The notes under the pieces were generated by a model, which saw only the letters and a program-made list of their open reading frames with translations, had not been told where the DNA came from and ran no database searches. The position numbers were made by a program, and so were the translations under genes. DNA of 64,000 nucleotides from Methylovorus glucosotrophus (GTDB taxonomy: Bacteria > Pseudomonadota > Gammaproteobacteria > Burkholderiales > Methylophilaceae): NCBI RefSeq assembly GCF_009858335.1, contig NZ_VMSE01000002.1:1-64000 (forward strand), in the 5' to 3' direction. Position 1 is the first letter of the stretch. Every line of letters begins with the position of its first letter. This document shows, piece by piece, positions 10,678-19,223 of this stretch.

Positions 10678-10706
10678 TTGACCACACCGCTGGTTTGCGC
10701 TATATT
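10678..10706 (+). promoter_or_regulatory. sigma70 promoter of tRNA cluster
   Basis: TTGACC (10678-10683) and TATATT (10701-10706) have an exact 17-base spacer. The following GCGGTCC is a GC-rich discriminator typical of stringently controlled stable-RNA promoters. Transcription would start about three bases before the tRNA-Pro gene. Confidence 0.85.
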
Positions 10707-10715
10707 TGCGGTCCT

Positions 10716-10792
10716 CGGGGTGTAGCGTAGTCTGGTAGCGCGCCTGCTTTGGGAGCAGGATGTCGGGAGTTCGAATCTCTCCACCCCGACCA
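10716..10792 (+). tRNA. tRNA-Pro (TGG)
   Basis: The acceptor CGGGGTG pairs with CACCCCG. The anticodon loop TTTGGGA lies within a CCTGC/GCAGG stem and gives anticodon TGG. The T-arm contains GTTCGAATC, and the CCA end is encoded. It is the first gene of a three-tRNA transcript. Confidence 0.95.
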
Positions 10793-10818
10793 GTATTTCA
10801 AAACGATTGTCCGACAAT

Positions 10819-10895
10819 CTGCCCGTAGCTCAACCGGATAGAGCACCAGCCTTCTAAGCTGGGGGTTACAGGTTCGATTCCTGTCGGGCAGGCCA
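10819..10895 (+). tRNA. tRNA-Arg (TCT)
   Basis: The acceptor CTGCCCG pairs with CGGGCAG. The loop CTTCTAA within CCAGC/GCTGG gives anticodon TCT. The T-arm has GGTTCGATTCC, the discriminator is G, and CCA is encoded. Confidence 0.95.
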
Positions 10896-10919
10896 TGATA
10901 CTGATCCCCCAGTTTCAAT

Positions 10920-10996
10920 GGTGGCTGTAGCTCAGTTGGTAGAGCCCTGGATTGTGATTCCAGTTGTCGTGGGTTCGAGCCCCATCAGCCACCCCA
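10920..10996 (+). tRNA. tRNA-His (GTG)
   Basis: The acceptor GTGGCTG pairs with CAGCCAC. An extra 5' G (position -1) faces the discriminator C, the hallmark of tRNA-His. The anticodon is GTG in the loop ATTGTGATT, and CCA is encoded. Confidence 0.95.
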
Positions 10997-11063
10997 TTTG
11001 CTTCCTAGTTTTAAAATCTCCCTGATCACTCGCATCTAGTAGCATTAAATCCACTAGGCTCGC

Positions 11064-11384
11064 TTAACTTCGAGTTGTTATCTGTTGCAGCGCTCGCTCA
11101 ATTGCTTCCTGGCTGTCTGGCCTCACTTCTCGTGCTATTTCTTCACCATCTCGCAAAAATATCAATGTTGGCCATAGCTTGACGCCAAAGCTACGGCCCA
11201 AGCGACGTCCTTTTCCGTCTTCAACCCGGAAATACCTTATGTGGGGATTGGCTTTTATCAGTGCATCTATCCATGGGCGCCTTTGTTGGCAATAGCCACA
11301 ATACGAAGCCCCGAATTCTATCAAGGCAGGACCTGCCAGCTGATCAATTTCAGCTCGAGTCGGATCAGGAAGGTTTTCAGTCAT
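11064..11384 (-). CDS. Thioredoxin-fold protein
   Basis: This small cytoplasmic protein (106 residues from the chosen ATG) has the redox motif C29-G-Y-C32 after LIEFGASY. The cis-proline region VKLWPTLIFLRDGEE and a C-terminal helix follow, the order of a thioredoxin domain. It lacks a signal peptide. AAGGA stands 8 bases before the ATG at MTENLPDP; a frame extension of 19 residues upstream has no support. It probably acts as a minor thioredoxin, with substrate unknown. It faces the pilus operon divergently across about 245 bases. Confidence 0.8.
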   Translation of the reverse strand: MTENLPDPTRAEIDQLAGPALIEFGASYCGYCQQRRPWIDALIKANPHIRYFRVEDGKGRRLGRSFGVKLWPTLIFLRDGEEIAREVRPDSQEAIERALQQITTRS

Positions 11385-11628
11385 GATGTACTTGGTCCTT
11401 TTACGATCATATTCACCATGGGGTGGATATCGTATCGCCATTTCCGTTCAAATAATGAAGAAATACGATCACAAAACGATGCGTACTGTAGGCTTTTTGT
11501 CCGTGGCGAATCAGGCATCTGGCGCGCTCCTGCATCGATATCTGCCATTGATGCTACTGGGCTTAGTGGTTATAGTAACGTCATGAAAAATAAAAATTCT
11601 TTAATTTAAGCTGTGGTAAGGGGGTGCC

Positions 11629-13062
11629 ATGACTACAGCTCGTCCAGTTCTTATTATTGTTGACGATGATCCTCTGATCACCGATACATTGCACTTCGTA
11701 TTGGGTAAATCGTTCGATGTATTTGTCGCCGCCTCCCGTGCCCAAGCGCAAAGCGTATTGCGCCAGCTGAGTGAGCCGCCTTCCCTGGCTTTGGTTGATC
11801 TTGGTTTGCCTCCCTCGCCACAAAAGCCGGATGAGGGATTTCAGTTGATTTCCGAATTGCTGGCGCATTCGCCCACCATGAAGATATTGGTGCTGTCGGG
11901 CCAGAATGAAGCGTTTAATGTGAAGCACGCCCTCACGCTGGGTGCCGTGGATTTTATTCCCAAGCCTTGTGATGTCGAGCGACTGCAGACGATTTTGCTC
12001 AATGCCTTGCAGTTGCAGCATGCCGAGCAGACTGAGGGGGACTTAAGCAACGAAACTTCCTTGCCAGGCTTGCTGGGCGAAAGCGCGCCCATACAAACCT
12101 TGCGCACGCAAATATCGCAGTTTGCAGATGCGCCATTTCCCGTACTGATCGAAGGCGAGTCCGGTAGCGGCAAGGAACTGGTTGCAACCAGTCTGCATCG
12201 CCTCAGCAAGCGTGCGAACGCGCCTTATCTTTCTATCAACTGCGCGGCCATATCGCCCTTACTCGCCGAGTCCATTTTATTTGGGCATGGCAAAGGCGCG
12301 TTTACTGGCGCCGCCAACACCCAGACAGGGTATTTTGAAGATGCGGGGGATGGGACGTTATTCCTGGACGAAATTGGCGAGTTGCCACTGGAGCTGCAGG
12401 CCAAGTTATTACGCGTGCTGGAGAATGGCGAATACCAGCGCGTGGGTGAAACGCAGACCAGGCAAAGCCGGGCGCGTATCGTTGCCGCCACCAATCGCGA
12501 TTTGCGTACCGAGGTGCGCAATGGGAAGTTTCGTATCGATCTTTATCACCGGCTGAGCGTATTCGCTTTGCGCGTTCCGCCATTGCGTGATCTGGAAAAT
12601 GACCGATTGCTATTACTGGAGCATTTCAGTCAATTCTATGCTCGTGAAACAGGGCAGGCGTTATTTAAGCTGGATGAGCAGGCGCAGCAGTTATGGATGG
12701 ATTATCACTTCCCGGGCAATGTGCGCGAGCTGCGTAACATCATCATCCGCCTGCTGGCCAATTACGCCGGCGAGACCGTGACACAGAGCCGCCTATCCTC
12801 AGAGCTGGATTTGATCGGGCAGATCAAGGTGAAAGAGATTCTGCTCAACGATGGCGATGCCATCACCCTGCATGCTTACCAGCACCTGCGCAGCGAAGCC
12901 AACATCAATGTGGATGCCGTGCTGAAGCGTTGGGAAAACGCTTATGTGAATGCCGCCCTGAAAATTACCCACGGTAATTTGAGCCAGGCCGCCAAGCTGC
13001 TCGGTATCAATCGCACCACTTTATATAGCCGCATACAAACCCAGGAAGAGTACAAAGAATAG
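11629..13062 (+). CDS. sigma54-dependent response regulator (PrsR/NtrC type)
   Basis: This 477-residue activator has three domains. The receiver has acidic D12-D14, phospho-acceptor D57 in LVDLGLPP and K112 in FIPKP. The AAA+ domain has Walker A GESGSGKE (176-183), GAFTGA (223-228) and Walker B TLFLDEIG. The C-terminus is a Fis-type helix-turn-helix, NLSQAAKLLGINRTTLYSR. The receiver resembles PrsR-family regulators of PEP-CTERM/exopolysaccharide loci, for example in the long DLGLPP-x-PDEGF loop, but no PEP-CTERM gene is here. It starts the pilus operon, with mshM 4 bases after it, and likely regulates surface structures. The partner kinase is not in the window. AAGGGGGTG precedes the ATG. 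Confidence 0.85.
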   Translation: MTTARPVLIIVDDDPLITDTLHFVLGKSFDVFVAASRAQAQSVLRQLSEPPSLALVDLGLPPSPQKPDEGFQLISELLAHSPTMKILVLSGQNEAFNVKHALTLGAVDFIPKPCDVERLQTILLNALQLQHAEQTEGDLSNETSLPGLLGESAPIQTLRTQISQFADAPFPVLIEGESGSGKELVATSLHRLSKRANAPYLSINCAAISPLLAESILFGHGKGAFTGAANTQTGYFEDAGDGTLFLDEIGELPLELQAKLLRVLENGEYQRVGETQTRQSRARIVAATNRDLRTEVRNGKFRIDLYHRLSVFALRVPPLRDLENDRLLLLEHFSQFYARETGQALFKLDEQAQQLWMDYHFPGNVRELRNIIIRLLANYAGETVTQSRLSSELDLIGQIKVKEILLNDGDAITLHAYQHLRSEANINVDAVLKRWENAYVNAALKITHGNLSQAAKLLGINRTTLYSRIQTQEEYKE

Positions 13063-13066
13063 GCCC

Positions 13067-14467
13067 ATGTACTATGCGCATTTCGGCTTAAAGGAACCCC
13101 CTTACAAAATCACGCCGAATACCGACGTGTTTTTCACGGGCGGCAAGCGAGGTGCGGTCCTGGACGCCCTGATATATGCCATTCGCAGTGGTGAAGGCAT
13201 TATCAAGGTGGTTGGTGAAGTGGGAAGTGGCAAAACCATGCTATGCCGCATGCTGCAGACACAACTGCCGGATAGCATAGAAACCGTTTATCTCGCCAAC
13301 CCCAGCATGGCGCCGGATGAAGTGTTATATGCCGTGGCTTTTGAGCTGCAGCTCAAATTGCCTAAAAATGCGGACAAATTTCATGTCATGCAGATTCTGC
13401 AGCAGTATCTGCTCGACAGGCATGCAGCAGGAAAGCAAGTGGTGGTGTTCGTGGAAGAGGCGCAAGGCATGCCCCTTGCCACACTGGAAGAGCTGCGCTT
13501 GCTGTCCAATCTTGAAACCAAGCATGACAAGCTTTTGCAGATTGTCCTGTTCGGGCAGCCCGAGCTGGATAGCAATCTGAACGCCTCGCATATTCGGCAG
13601 TTGCGGGAGCGTATTACCCATAGTTTCAAATTGCAGCCGCTCGATCAGCACGAAGTGAGTGAGTACCTCATGTTCCGTTTGCGTGCTGCCGGCTATTTTG
13701 GTCCGCCATTATTTACGCCGGCTGCCATCAAGCTGCTTTCACGCACTGCGGAAGGTCTGGTGCGCAGGGTAAATGTACTGGCAGACAAGGCGCTGCTGGC
13801 GGCTTTTTCAGAGAATGTCTACCAGGTGTGCCCCCAGCATGTGCGGAGCGCGATTGCGGACAGTGAATTTAGCCAGCAAGCACAGCAAAACAGCTGGCGG
13901 AGATGGCAATTTGTTCTGGGCGGGCTGACTTTGTGCGCAGGCTTGGCTGCTGGCTACATCGGGCATCAATGGCAGGCTGGCAAACCCATTTCTCAGCCCG
14001 TAAACGCCCCTGTGGTAGCGCCATCGTCTGCGTCTGTGGTTTCCAAGCCCCGGGCAGAGGAGGTGAAACTGACAAGCACCGCCGAGACTGCGATTCATTC
14101 TTCAGCTGCCGAGCAGCCAACAGCCAGTGCAGTGCAAGATGTTCTGGAAGCCCGCTTGCAAGCGACGCACACGTGGTTAGACCGACAGATCGAGACCACC
14201 GTTACCTTGCAGTTGATGGGGGCCTATCGCGATGAGGATATGCGCGATGCCCTGAAAACACTGGCGCTCAAACTGTCGCTGGATGATCTTTATGTCGTGC
14301 GTACGCGGGTTGGCGGCCAGCCATTCCTAAGCCTTTTTTATGGCAGCTTTGATAACCGCGAGGAAGCAGCATCAGCCTTGAAGCAATTGCCAGAAAGCGT
14401 GCGTGCCAACCAGCCACATATGAGGACTGTGGGTGGAATCACAAAAGAAATAAAACAACTTCAATAG
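13067..14467 (+). CDS. mshM: MshM/ExeA-like AAA ATPase with SPOR domain
   Basis: This inner-membrane ATPase (466 residues) opens with the family signature MYYAHFGLKEPPY. It has Walker A GEVGSGKT (50-57), Walker B VVVFVEEAQ, and one transmembrane helix near 284-304. A proline/serine linker and a C-terminal SPOR-like domain follow (about 380-460, with LQLMGAYRDEDM and LFYGSFDNREEA). The ExeA/GspA relatives help place the outer-membrane secretin by binding peptidoglycan; here the SPOR domain would do this. It sits next to the secretin gene, as mshM does next to mshL. Assignment to MSHA type rests on neighbours as much as on sequence. Confidence 0.85.
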   Translation: MYYAHFGLKEPPYKITPNTDVFFTGGKRGAVLDALIYAIRSGEGIIKVVGEVGSGKTMLCRMLQTQLPDSIETVYLANPSMAPDEVLYAVAFELQLKLPKNADKFHVMQILQQYLLDRHAAGKQVVVFVEEAQGMPLATLEELRLLSNLETKHDKLLQIVLFGQPELDSNLNASHIRQLRERITHSFKLQPLDQHEVSEYLMFRLRAAGYFGPPLFTPAAIKLLSRTAEGLVRRVNVLADKALLAAFSENVYQVCPQHVRSAIADSEFSQQAQQNSWRRWQFVLGGLTLCAGLAAGYIGHQWQAGKPISQPVNAPVVAPSSASVVSKPRAEEVKLTSTAETAIHSSAAEQPTASAVQDVLEARLQATHTWLDRQIETTVTLQLMGAYRDEDMRDALKTLALKLSLDDLYVVRTRVGGQPFLSLFYGSFDNREEAASALKQLPESVRANQPHMRTVGGITKEIKQLQ

Positions 14468-14536
14468 CTTAATTGCCATACTGTACTTAATATGCGATAA
14501 ATCAGGGGCTGTTTACATGGGGAATCACAAGGCACG

Positions 14537-16351
14537 ATGAATAACAAGATCGTCACTGCTATTGCCTGGCTCGGGTTGGCCGGCTGTTCACATGTATCGC
14601 AGATCACACCCTCCACGGGGCATATTGATGCAGTGACGCCACCTGCGCCAGTCGCCACCATTCCCCAGCCCGTCAAAATCACCCCATTTGTCCCCGCGCC
14701 CAAGGCTAAAAATCGCGAGCAGACTTACAGCGTTGTCGTAAATGAAGTGCCAGTCAAAGAAATCCTCTTTGCGCTGGCGCGTGAGAGCAAGCTCAATGTG
14801 GACATTCATCCTTCTATCCAGGGCAAAGTCACACTGAATGCCGTGGATCAGACCTTGCCCGCGATTCTGGAGCGCCTCGCCAAGCAGGTTGACCTGACCT
14901 ACAAGGTTGAAAACAACGTGTTGTATGTGGCTCCCGATATGCCGGTGTTGCGTACCTACAAGGTCGACTATGTGAATATGTCGCGCGACACAACCGGCTT
15001 TATCGGAGCGGCAGCGGAAATTGCCAGTACCGGGCGTAGCGCTAGTACCGGGACTGCAGGGAGTGTGTCCACCGTCACAAGCAACGGTACCGGCGCCGCC
15101 AATAGCTCACGCACCGCCGTGAATAGCGAATCCAAAAATCATTTGTGGGAAACCCTGATTCAGAATCTGCGTGACCTGCTGGCAGAAACGGATAAGGAAG
15201 TGATCATTTCGCGCACGGCGAGTCCATCGCAAGCGGAGTCACCTGCTTCCACTAATGAAGGGAGCAATCCTGCGCAACCACTGTTGAATCCGAGCCAGAC
15301 CACCTTGCCTCCGGCCGCAAGCAATGCCCGCAACGCGCAAGAAGAGCGTGATCAGGCACGCGCCGAATACAAAACCCTGTTCGCCGCGACCGTGATTGCC
15401 AGCCCTGAGACGGGCGTCATCAGCGTGCGAGCCACCAGCAGGCAGCATGAAAAAGTGCAGGAATTTCTGGATAAAGTCATGGCAAGCGCCCGCCGCCAGG
15501 TATTGATCGAAGCTTCGATTGTCGAAGTCACCCTCAACGACACTTATCAAGCCGGTATTGACTGGACCCGTCTGGGGGGCGGTTTTAACATCAATGGTTC
15601 TCTGGGCACTACCGGTATTGTTTCGCCCTCCGGGGTGGCCGCGGCGGCGGGCAGTGTGAGCCCGTTTGTGGTGGGCTACAGCAGCAACGACATCAGCCTT
15701 GGTCTCAGGTTATTGCAACAGTTTGGCAATACCAAGGTGCTTTCCAGCCCAAAACTGATGGTCTTGAATAACCAGACAGCGGTGTTGAAGGTGGTGGATA
15801 ACCTGGTGTATTTCACCATTCAGTCACAGATATCCCAGGGCCTCACTACCGGCTCCACCAATCTGCAATCGGTCACTACCACGCCGAATACTGTGCCTGT
15901 GGGCGTGGTCATGAGCGTCACACCGCAAATCAATGATCTTGGCCAGGTTAATATCAATGTGCGGCCGACAATCTCGCGGGTGGTCAGCTACGTCAATGAT
16001 CCCAATCCCCAACTTGCCAACGCTAATGTCATCAGCCGTATCCCCCAGATTCAGGTGCGCGAGCTGGAATCGGTGCTGCGGGTGAACAGCGGCAACACGG
16101 CGGTGTTGGGTGGCTTGATGCAGGACAATATCCAGCAGGCGTCCGATCGTGTGCCTGAAGTGTCCAAAATCCCGTTTTTTGGCAAGCTGTTTACTGCCCG
16201 CAGTGACTTTACGATTAAAACCGAGCTGGTGATTTTCCTGCGCCCCATCGTCATTCAGAATGCCACACTGGAAAGCGAGGAGCTGCAGTCATACAAGCAA
16301 TATCTGCCTAGCATGCAATTACAGCAAAAACTCGATGAGTCTGCTAATTAA
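14537..16351 (+). CDS. mshL: MshL-like outer-membrane secretin (lipoprotein)
   Basis: MshL forms the outer-membrane ring through which a type IV pilus passes. The 604-residue protein has a lipoprotein signal with lipobox LAGC (C17). An N-terminal secretin-N domain follows (VPVKEILFALARESKLNVDIHPS region), then a Ser/Thr/Ala-rich low-complexity insert around 155-270. The C-terminal secretin domain has VLSSPKLMVLNNQTAVLKV and VNINVRPTISRV. The closing EVSKIPFFGKLF and ELVIFLRPIVI are classic secretin motifs. It ends 17 bases inside the next gene, implying translational coupling. Confidence 0.92.
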   Translation: MNNKIVTAIAWLGLAGCSHVSQITPSTGHIDAVTPPAPVATIPQPVKITPFVPAPKAKNREQTYSVVVNEVPVKEILFALARESKLNVDIHPSIQGKVTLNAVDQTLPAILERLAKQVDLTYKVENNVLYVAPDMPVLRTYKVDYVNMSRDTTGFIGAAAEIASTGRSASTGTAGSVSTVTSNGTGAANSSRTAVNSESKNHLWETLIQNLRDLLAETDKEVIISRTASPSQAESPASTNEGSNPAQPLLNPSQTTLPPAASNARNAQEERDQARAEYKTLFAATVIASPETGVISVRATSRQHEKVQEFLDKVMASARRQVLIEASIVEVTLNDTYQAGIDWTRLGGGFNINGSLGTTGIVSPSGVAAAAGSVSPFVVGYSSNDISLGLRLLQQFGNTKVLSSPKLMVLNNQTAVLKVVDNLVYFTIQSQISQGLTTGSTNLQSVTTTPNTVPVGVVMSVTPQINDLGQVNINVRPTISRVVSYVNDPNPQLANANVISRIPQIQVRELESVLRVNSGNTAVLGGLMQDNIQQASDRVPEVSKIPFFGKLFTARSDFTIKTELVIFLRPIVIQNATLESEELQSYKQYLPSMQLQQKLDESAN

Positions 16352-17480
16352 AGCCCTATCCCGCGCTGAACAAGGCAAGAGCAGTGGTGACGCTGCGACT
16401 GCCGAAACCTTGTCGCTCGAACCGCAAGTCGCAGCTGGCAATACGCGTGAATCTGAGCGGGCGCCTGCAGGCGATCGGGCTACGGCAAGCACGCTGATGC
16501 AGGCCAGGCCCCGCCATTCCGGAATATCGCCAACCACCCTGAGTGTGTTGGGATTAGTGCTGCTGCTGGCATTGCTTGGCGGATATTTTTTGTATGACTA
16601 CCTGCAATCGTTAGCCAAACCTGACATTGTCATGGCAAAAATGGCCCCGCCAGAAGTGCCAGCTGCTCCATCCAGCACGGTAGACGAAGAGCTGTCTGTG
16701 GCGAATGATAGTCCACCTGCGGCGACTTCGTCTGCGGAAGTGTTCTCAAACAAACATCCTGTACCCAGCGCTGGCGCAGATTCTGCTTTGGATATGAGTG
16801 CTCCTGCGAAATCCCCAGCTGCGGTCAAAGCTGCACCGCAGGTATTTGGTACGACGCCGGACTTGCCGACGGCAAGTACATTTACCGTCAGCAAAAGCAA
16901 TATTGCGCCGGCGGTGAACCCGAATCTCACCGCCGCATATAAAGCCTGGCAGGCAGGGGATATTGCCTCGGCACAAAAGCAATACCGCATGGTCTTGCAG
17001 AGTGATGGCGGGAATGTGGATGCCTTGCTGGGCATGGCGGCCATCGCCCTGCAGCAAGGGCGGCAAGCCGATGCACGCGGCTGGTATAGCAAAGTGCTGG
17101 AGCTGGATCCCCGTAACCCGACAGCGCAATCGGCCCTGATAGGCATAGGGGAAGAGGCGGATCCTCTCGGTAGCGAAAGCGCACTTAAAAATTTGCTGGC
17201 GCAGCAGCCAGAGGCGGCCCACCTGCATGCCATGCTGGGCAATCTCTACGCCAGCCAGCAGCAGTGGGCTGCGGCACAGCAGGCGTATTTCCAAGCGCAC
17301 CATTTTGCGCCAGATAACGTCGACTATCTGTTCAATCTGGCCGTCAGTCTGGACCAGATGGGCAAACCTGCACTGGCGCTGCCGTATTACCTGCAGACCC
17401 TGCAACGCCTGCCCGCTGCCGGGGCGTCGCAGGTGGATCGCGCGCAGCTGGAAGCCCGTATAGCCCAGTTACAGCCTTGA
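16335..17480 (+). CDS. mshN: MshN-like TPR protein
   Basis: This bitopic membrane protein has 381 residues. The cytoplasmic head starts MSLLIKALSRAEQGKS, a phrase common to MshN/GspB-like proteins. A transmembrane helix lies near 70-88. A proline/alanine-rich spacer is followed by TPR repeats in the last 170 residues (YKAWQAGDIASAQKQYRMVL, MLGNLYASQQQWAAAQQAYF). I chose the ATG inside the secretin gene; the frame is open further upstream but that part is unrelated to the family. It likely scaffolds assembly of the pilus envelope complex. Confidence 0.85.
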   Translation: MSLLIKALSRAEQGKSSGDAATAETLSLEPQVAAGNTRESERAPAGDRATASTLMQARPRHSGISPTTLSVLGLVLLLALLGGYFLYDYLQSLAKPDIVMAKMAPPEVPAAPSSTVDEELSVANDSPPAATSSAEVFSNKHPVPSAGADSALDMSAPAKSPAAVKAAPQVFGTTPDLPTASTFTVSKSNIAPAVNPNLTAAYKAWQAGDIASAQKQYRMVLQSDGGNVDALLGMAAIALQQGRQADARGWYSKVLELDPRNPTAQSALIGIGEEADPLGSESALKNLLAQQPEAAHLHAMLGNLYASQQQWAAAQQAYFQAHHFAPDNVDYLFNLAVSLDQMGKPALALPYYLQTLQRLPAAGASQVDRAQLEARIAQLQP

Positions 17481-17517
17481 ACCCATATCGCATTTTTAAA
17501 GAGCATACTCGAACGGC

Positions 17518-19221
17518 ATGACAGAACCTCAGCGTAAACAGCGGCTTGGTGAATTAATGGTGCAGCAGGGACTGCTGAGCCAGGATCAGCTCCGCATTGC
17601 GTTGATTGAGCAATCGCAAAATGATATTCCGCTAGGCCGTCACCTGGTGCGCCTGGGGTTTGTGACCGAAGCCATGGTGCGCGATCTGGTGGCGGACACC
17701 ATAGGCTATGAAAGCATAGACCTCGCGCCTGTGGTGGCTGATGCCGAGGCACTTGCCATGGTGCCGGAGGACTTTGCCCGCCGCTATCATCTGTTGCCGA
17801 TTGCCTATGAAGAAGCGGCGCGCCAGCTGGTGATCGCCATGGCGGATATGTTCAACGTCGTGGCACTGGATCAGCTACGCGCCATGCTGGGGCCGCAGAT
17901 TCAGATCAAGCCGGTGTTGGCCGCCGAAGCGCAGCTGGAAGAATATATCGACCAGTTTTACGGCTATGAGCTCTCGGTGGATGGCATTCTGCGTGAAATC
18001 GAAACCGGCGAAATCGATTACCAAAGCCTGCAGGCCGATGGCAATGAATATACCCAGCCGGTAGTGCGTCTGGTCGGTGCGCTGTTGATGGATGCGGTCA
18101 AACGCAACGCATCGGATATTCACTTTGAACCCGAGCTGGCTTTTTTACGCATACGTTACCGTATTGATGGTGTATTGCGGCAGGTGCGTAGCCTGCACAA
18201 GACATTCTGGCCTGCCATTGCCGTTCGCCTCAAAGTCATCAGCGGGATGGATATTGCAGAAACCCGCGCTCCGCAGGATGGCCGCCTGCAGATCAACCTG
18301 GTCGGTCGTCCGATTGATTTCCGCGTGGCAAGTCACCCCACTATCCACGGGGAAAACCTGGTACTGCGCGTGCTCGACCGCGAAAAATCCATCATGCCGC
18401 TGGAGCGCATGGGCATGCGGCCGAATACCCTAAATGAATTGAAGCGCATGATGACGCGCCCCGAGGGCATCGTGGTCGTCACCGGCCCGACCGGTAGCGG
18501 CAAGACCACTACGCTGTATTCCCTGCTCGCGCATCAGAATACCGAGGCGGTCAATATCATGACGCTGGAAGACCCGGTGGAATACCCGGTCACCATGATG
18601 CGCCAGACCTCGGTGGCCGAGGTCAATAAGCTTGATTTTGCCAATGGCATACGTTCCATCATGCGGCAGGATCCCGACATTATCCTGGTGGGCGAAATCC
18701 GCGATGAAGATACCGCCACCATGGCATTTCGCGCGGCCATGACCGGGCATCAGGTATTCACCACCCTGCATACCAATTCTGCGCTGGGGACTTTCCCCCG
18801 TTTGCTGGATATCGGCATTTCGCCGGACATCATGGCTGGCAATATCATCGGCGTGGTGGCCCAGCGGCTGGTGCGGGTACTCTGCCCGCAATGCAAGCAA
18901 GGCCATGCGCCTAACGAAGACGAGCGCACGCTGCTTGGTTTGGCCGCCGGGCAGGATGCCATTATCTACCGGCATGTGGGCTGCAAGCGCTGTGGCTATA
19001 CCGGCTATCGCGGTCGCATGGCGATTATCGAGCTGCTGCGGATCGACAGCCAGATGGATGCCCTGATTGCCCGCCGTTCGCATCTGGATGAAATGCGCGC
19101 CCTGGCGATGGAGCAAGGCTTCGTGCCGCTGGCCGAAGATGGCGTGCGCCGCATTCTGGAAGGCTATACCAGCATCAGCGAAGTTATGCGGGTGATCGAC
19201 CTGACCAACCGGATGCGTTGA
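17518..19221 (+). CDS. mshE: MshE-like pilus extension ATPase with MshEN domain
   Basis: MshE powers pilus polymerisation. The 567-residue protein opens with two MshEN motifs, RLGELMVQQGLLSQDQL and LGRHLVRLGFVTEAM. In Vibrio and Pseudomonas such motifs form a high-affinity c-di-GMP pocket. The GspE-type ATPase follows: Walker A GPTGSGKTT near 323, Asp box ITLEDPVEY-like MTLEDPVEY, Walker B IILVGEIRDEDT, and His box TLHTNSA. The zinc tetracysteine has CPQC near 456 and CKRC near 489. Every key catalytic residue is present. c-di-GMP control is a well-founded inference, not shown. Confidence 0.93.
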   Translation: MTEPQRKQRLGELMVQQGLLSQDQLRIALIEQSQNDIPLGRHLVRLGFVTEAMVRDLVADTIGYESIDLAPVVADAEALAMVPEDFARRYHLLPIAYEEAARQLVIAMADMFNVVALDQLRAMLGPQIQIKPVLAAEAQLEEYIDQFYGYELSVDGILREIETGEIDYQSLQADGNEYTQPVVRLVGALLMDAVKRNASDIHFEPELAFLRIRYRIDGVLRQVRSLHKTFWPAIAVRLKVISGMDIAETRAPQDGRLQINLVGRPIDFRVASHPTIHGENLVLRVLDREKSIMPLERMGMRPNTLNELKRMMTRPEGIVVVTGPTGSGKTTTLYSLLAHQNTEAVNIMTLEDPVEYPVTMMRQTSVAEVNKLDFANGIRSIMRQDPDIILVGEIRDEDTATMAFRAAMTGHQVFTTLHTNSALGTFPRLLDIGISPDIMAGNIIGVVAQRLVRVLCPQCKQGHAPNEDERTLLGLAAGQDAIIYRHVGCKRCGYTGYRGRMAIIELLRIDSQMDALIARRSHLDEMRALAMEQGFVPLAEDGVRRILEGYTSISEVMRVIDLTNRMR

Positions 19222-19223
19222 GC

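Noticed and set aside
10635..10817. N-terminal extension of FolD and a small frame over the tRNA genes
   Set aside because: The phrase [22 protein letters not shown] is only the antisense translation of tRNA-Pro, a well-known false annotation. FolD begins at MSAQLINGK.
10997..11063. Terminator after tRNA-His
   Set aside because: Only a weak CTAGT/ACTAG repeat without a T-run is present; not enough to call.
11442..14536. sigma54 promoter for the pilus operon
   Set aside because: No GG-N10-GC element of good quality was found before the regulator gene or before mshL.
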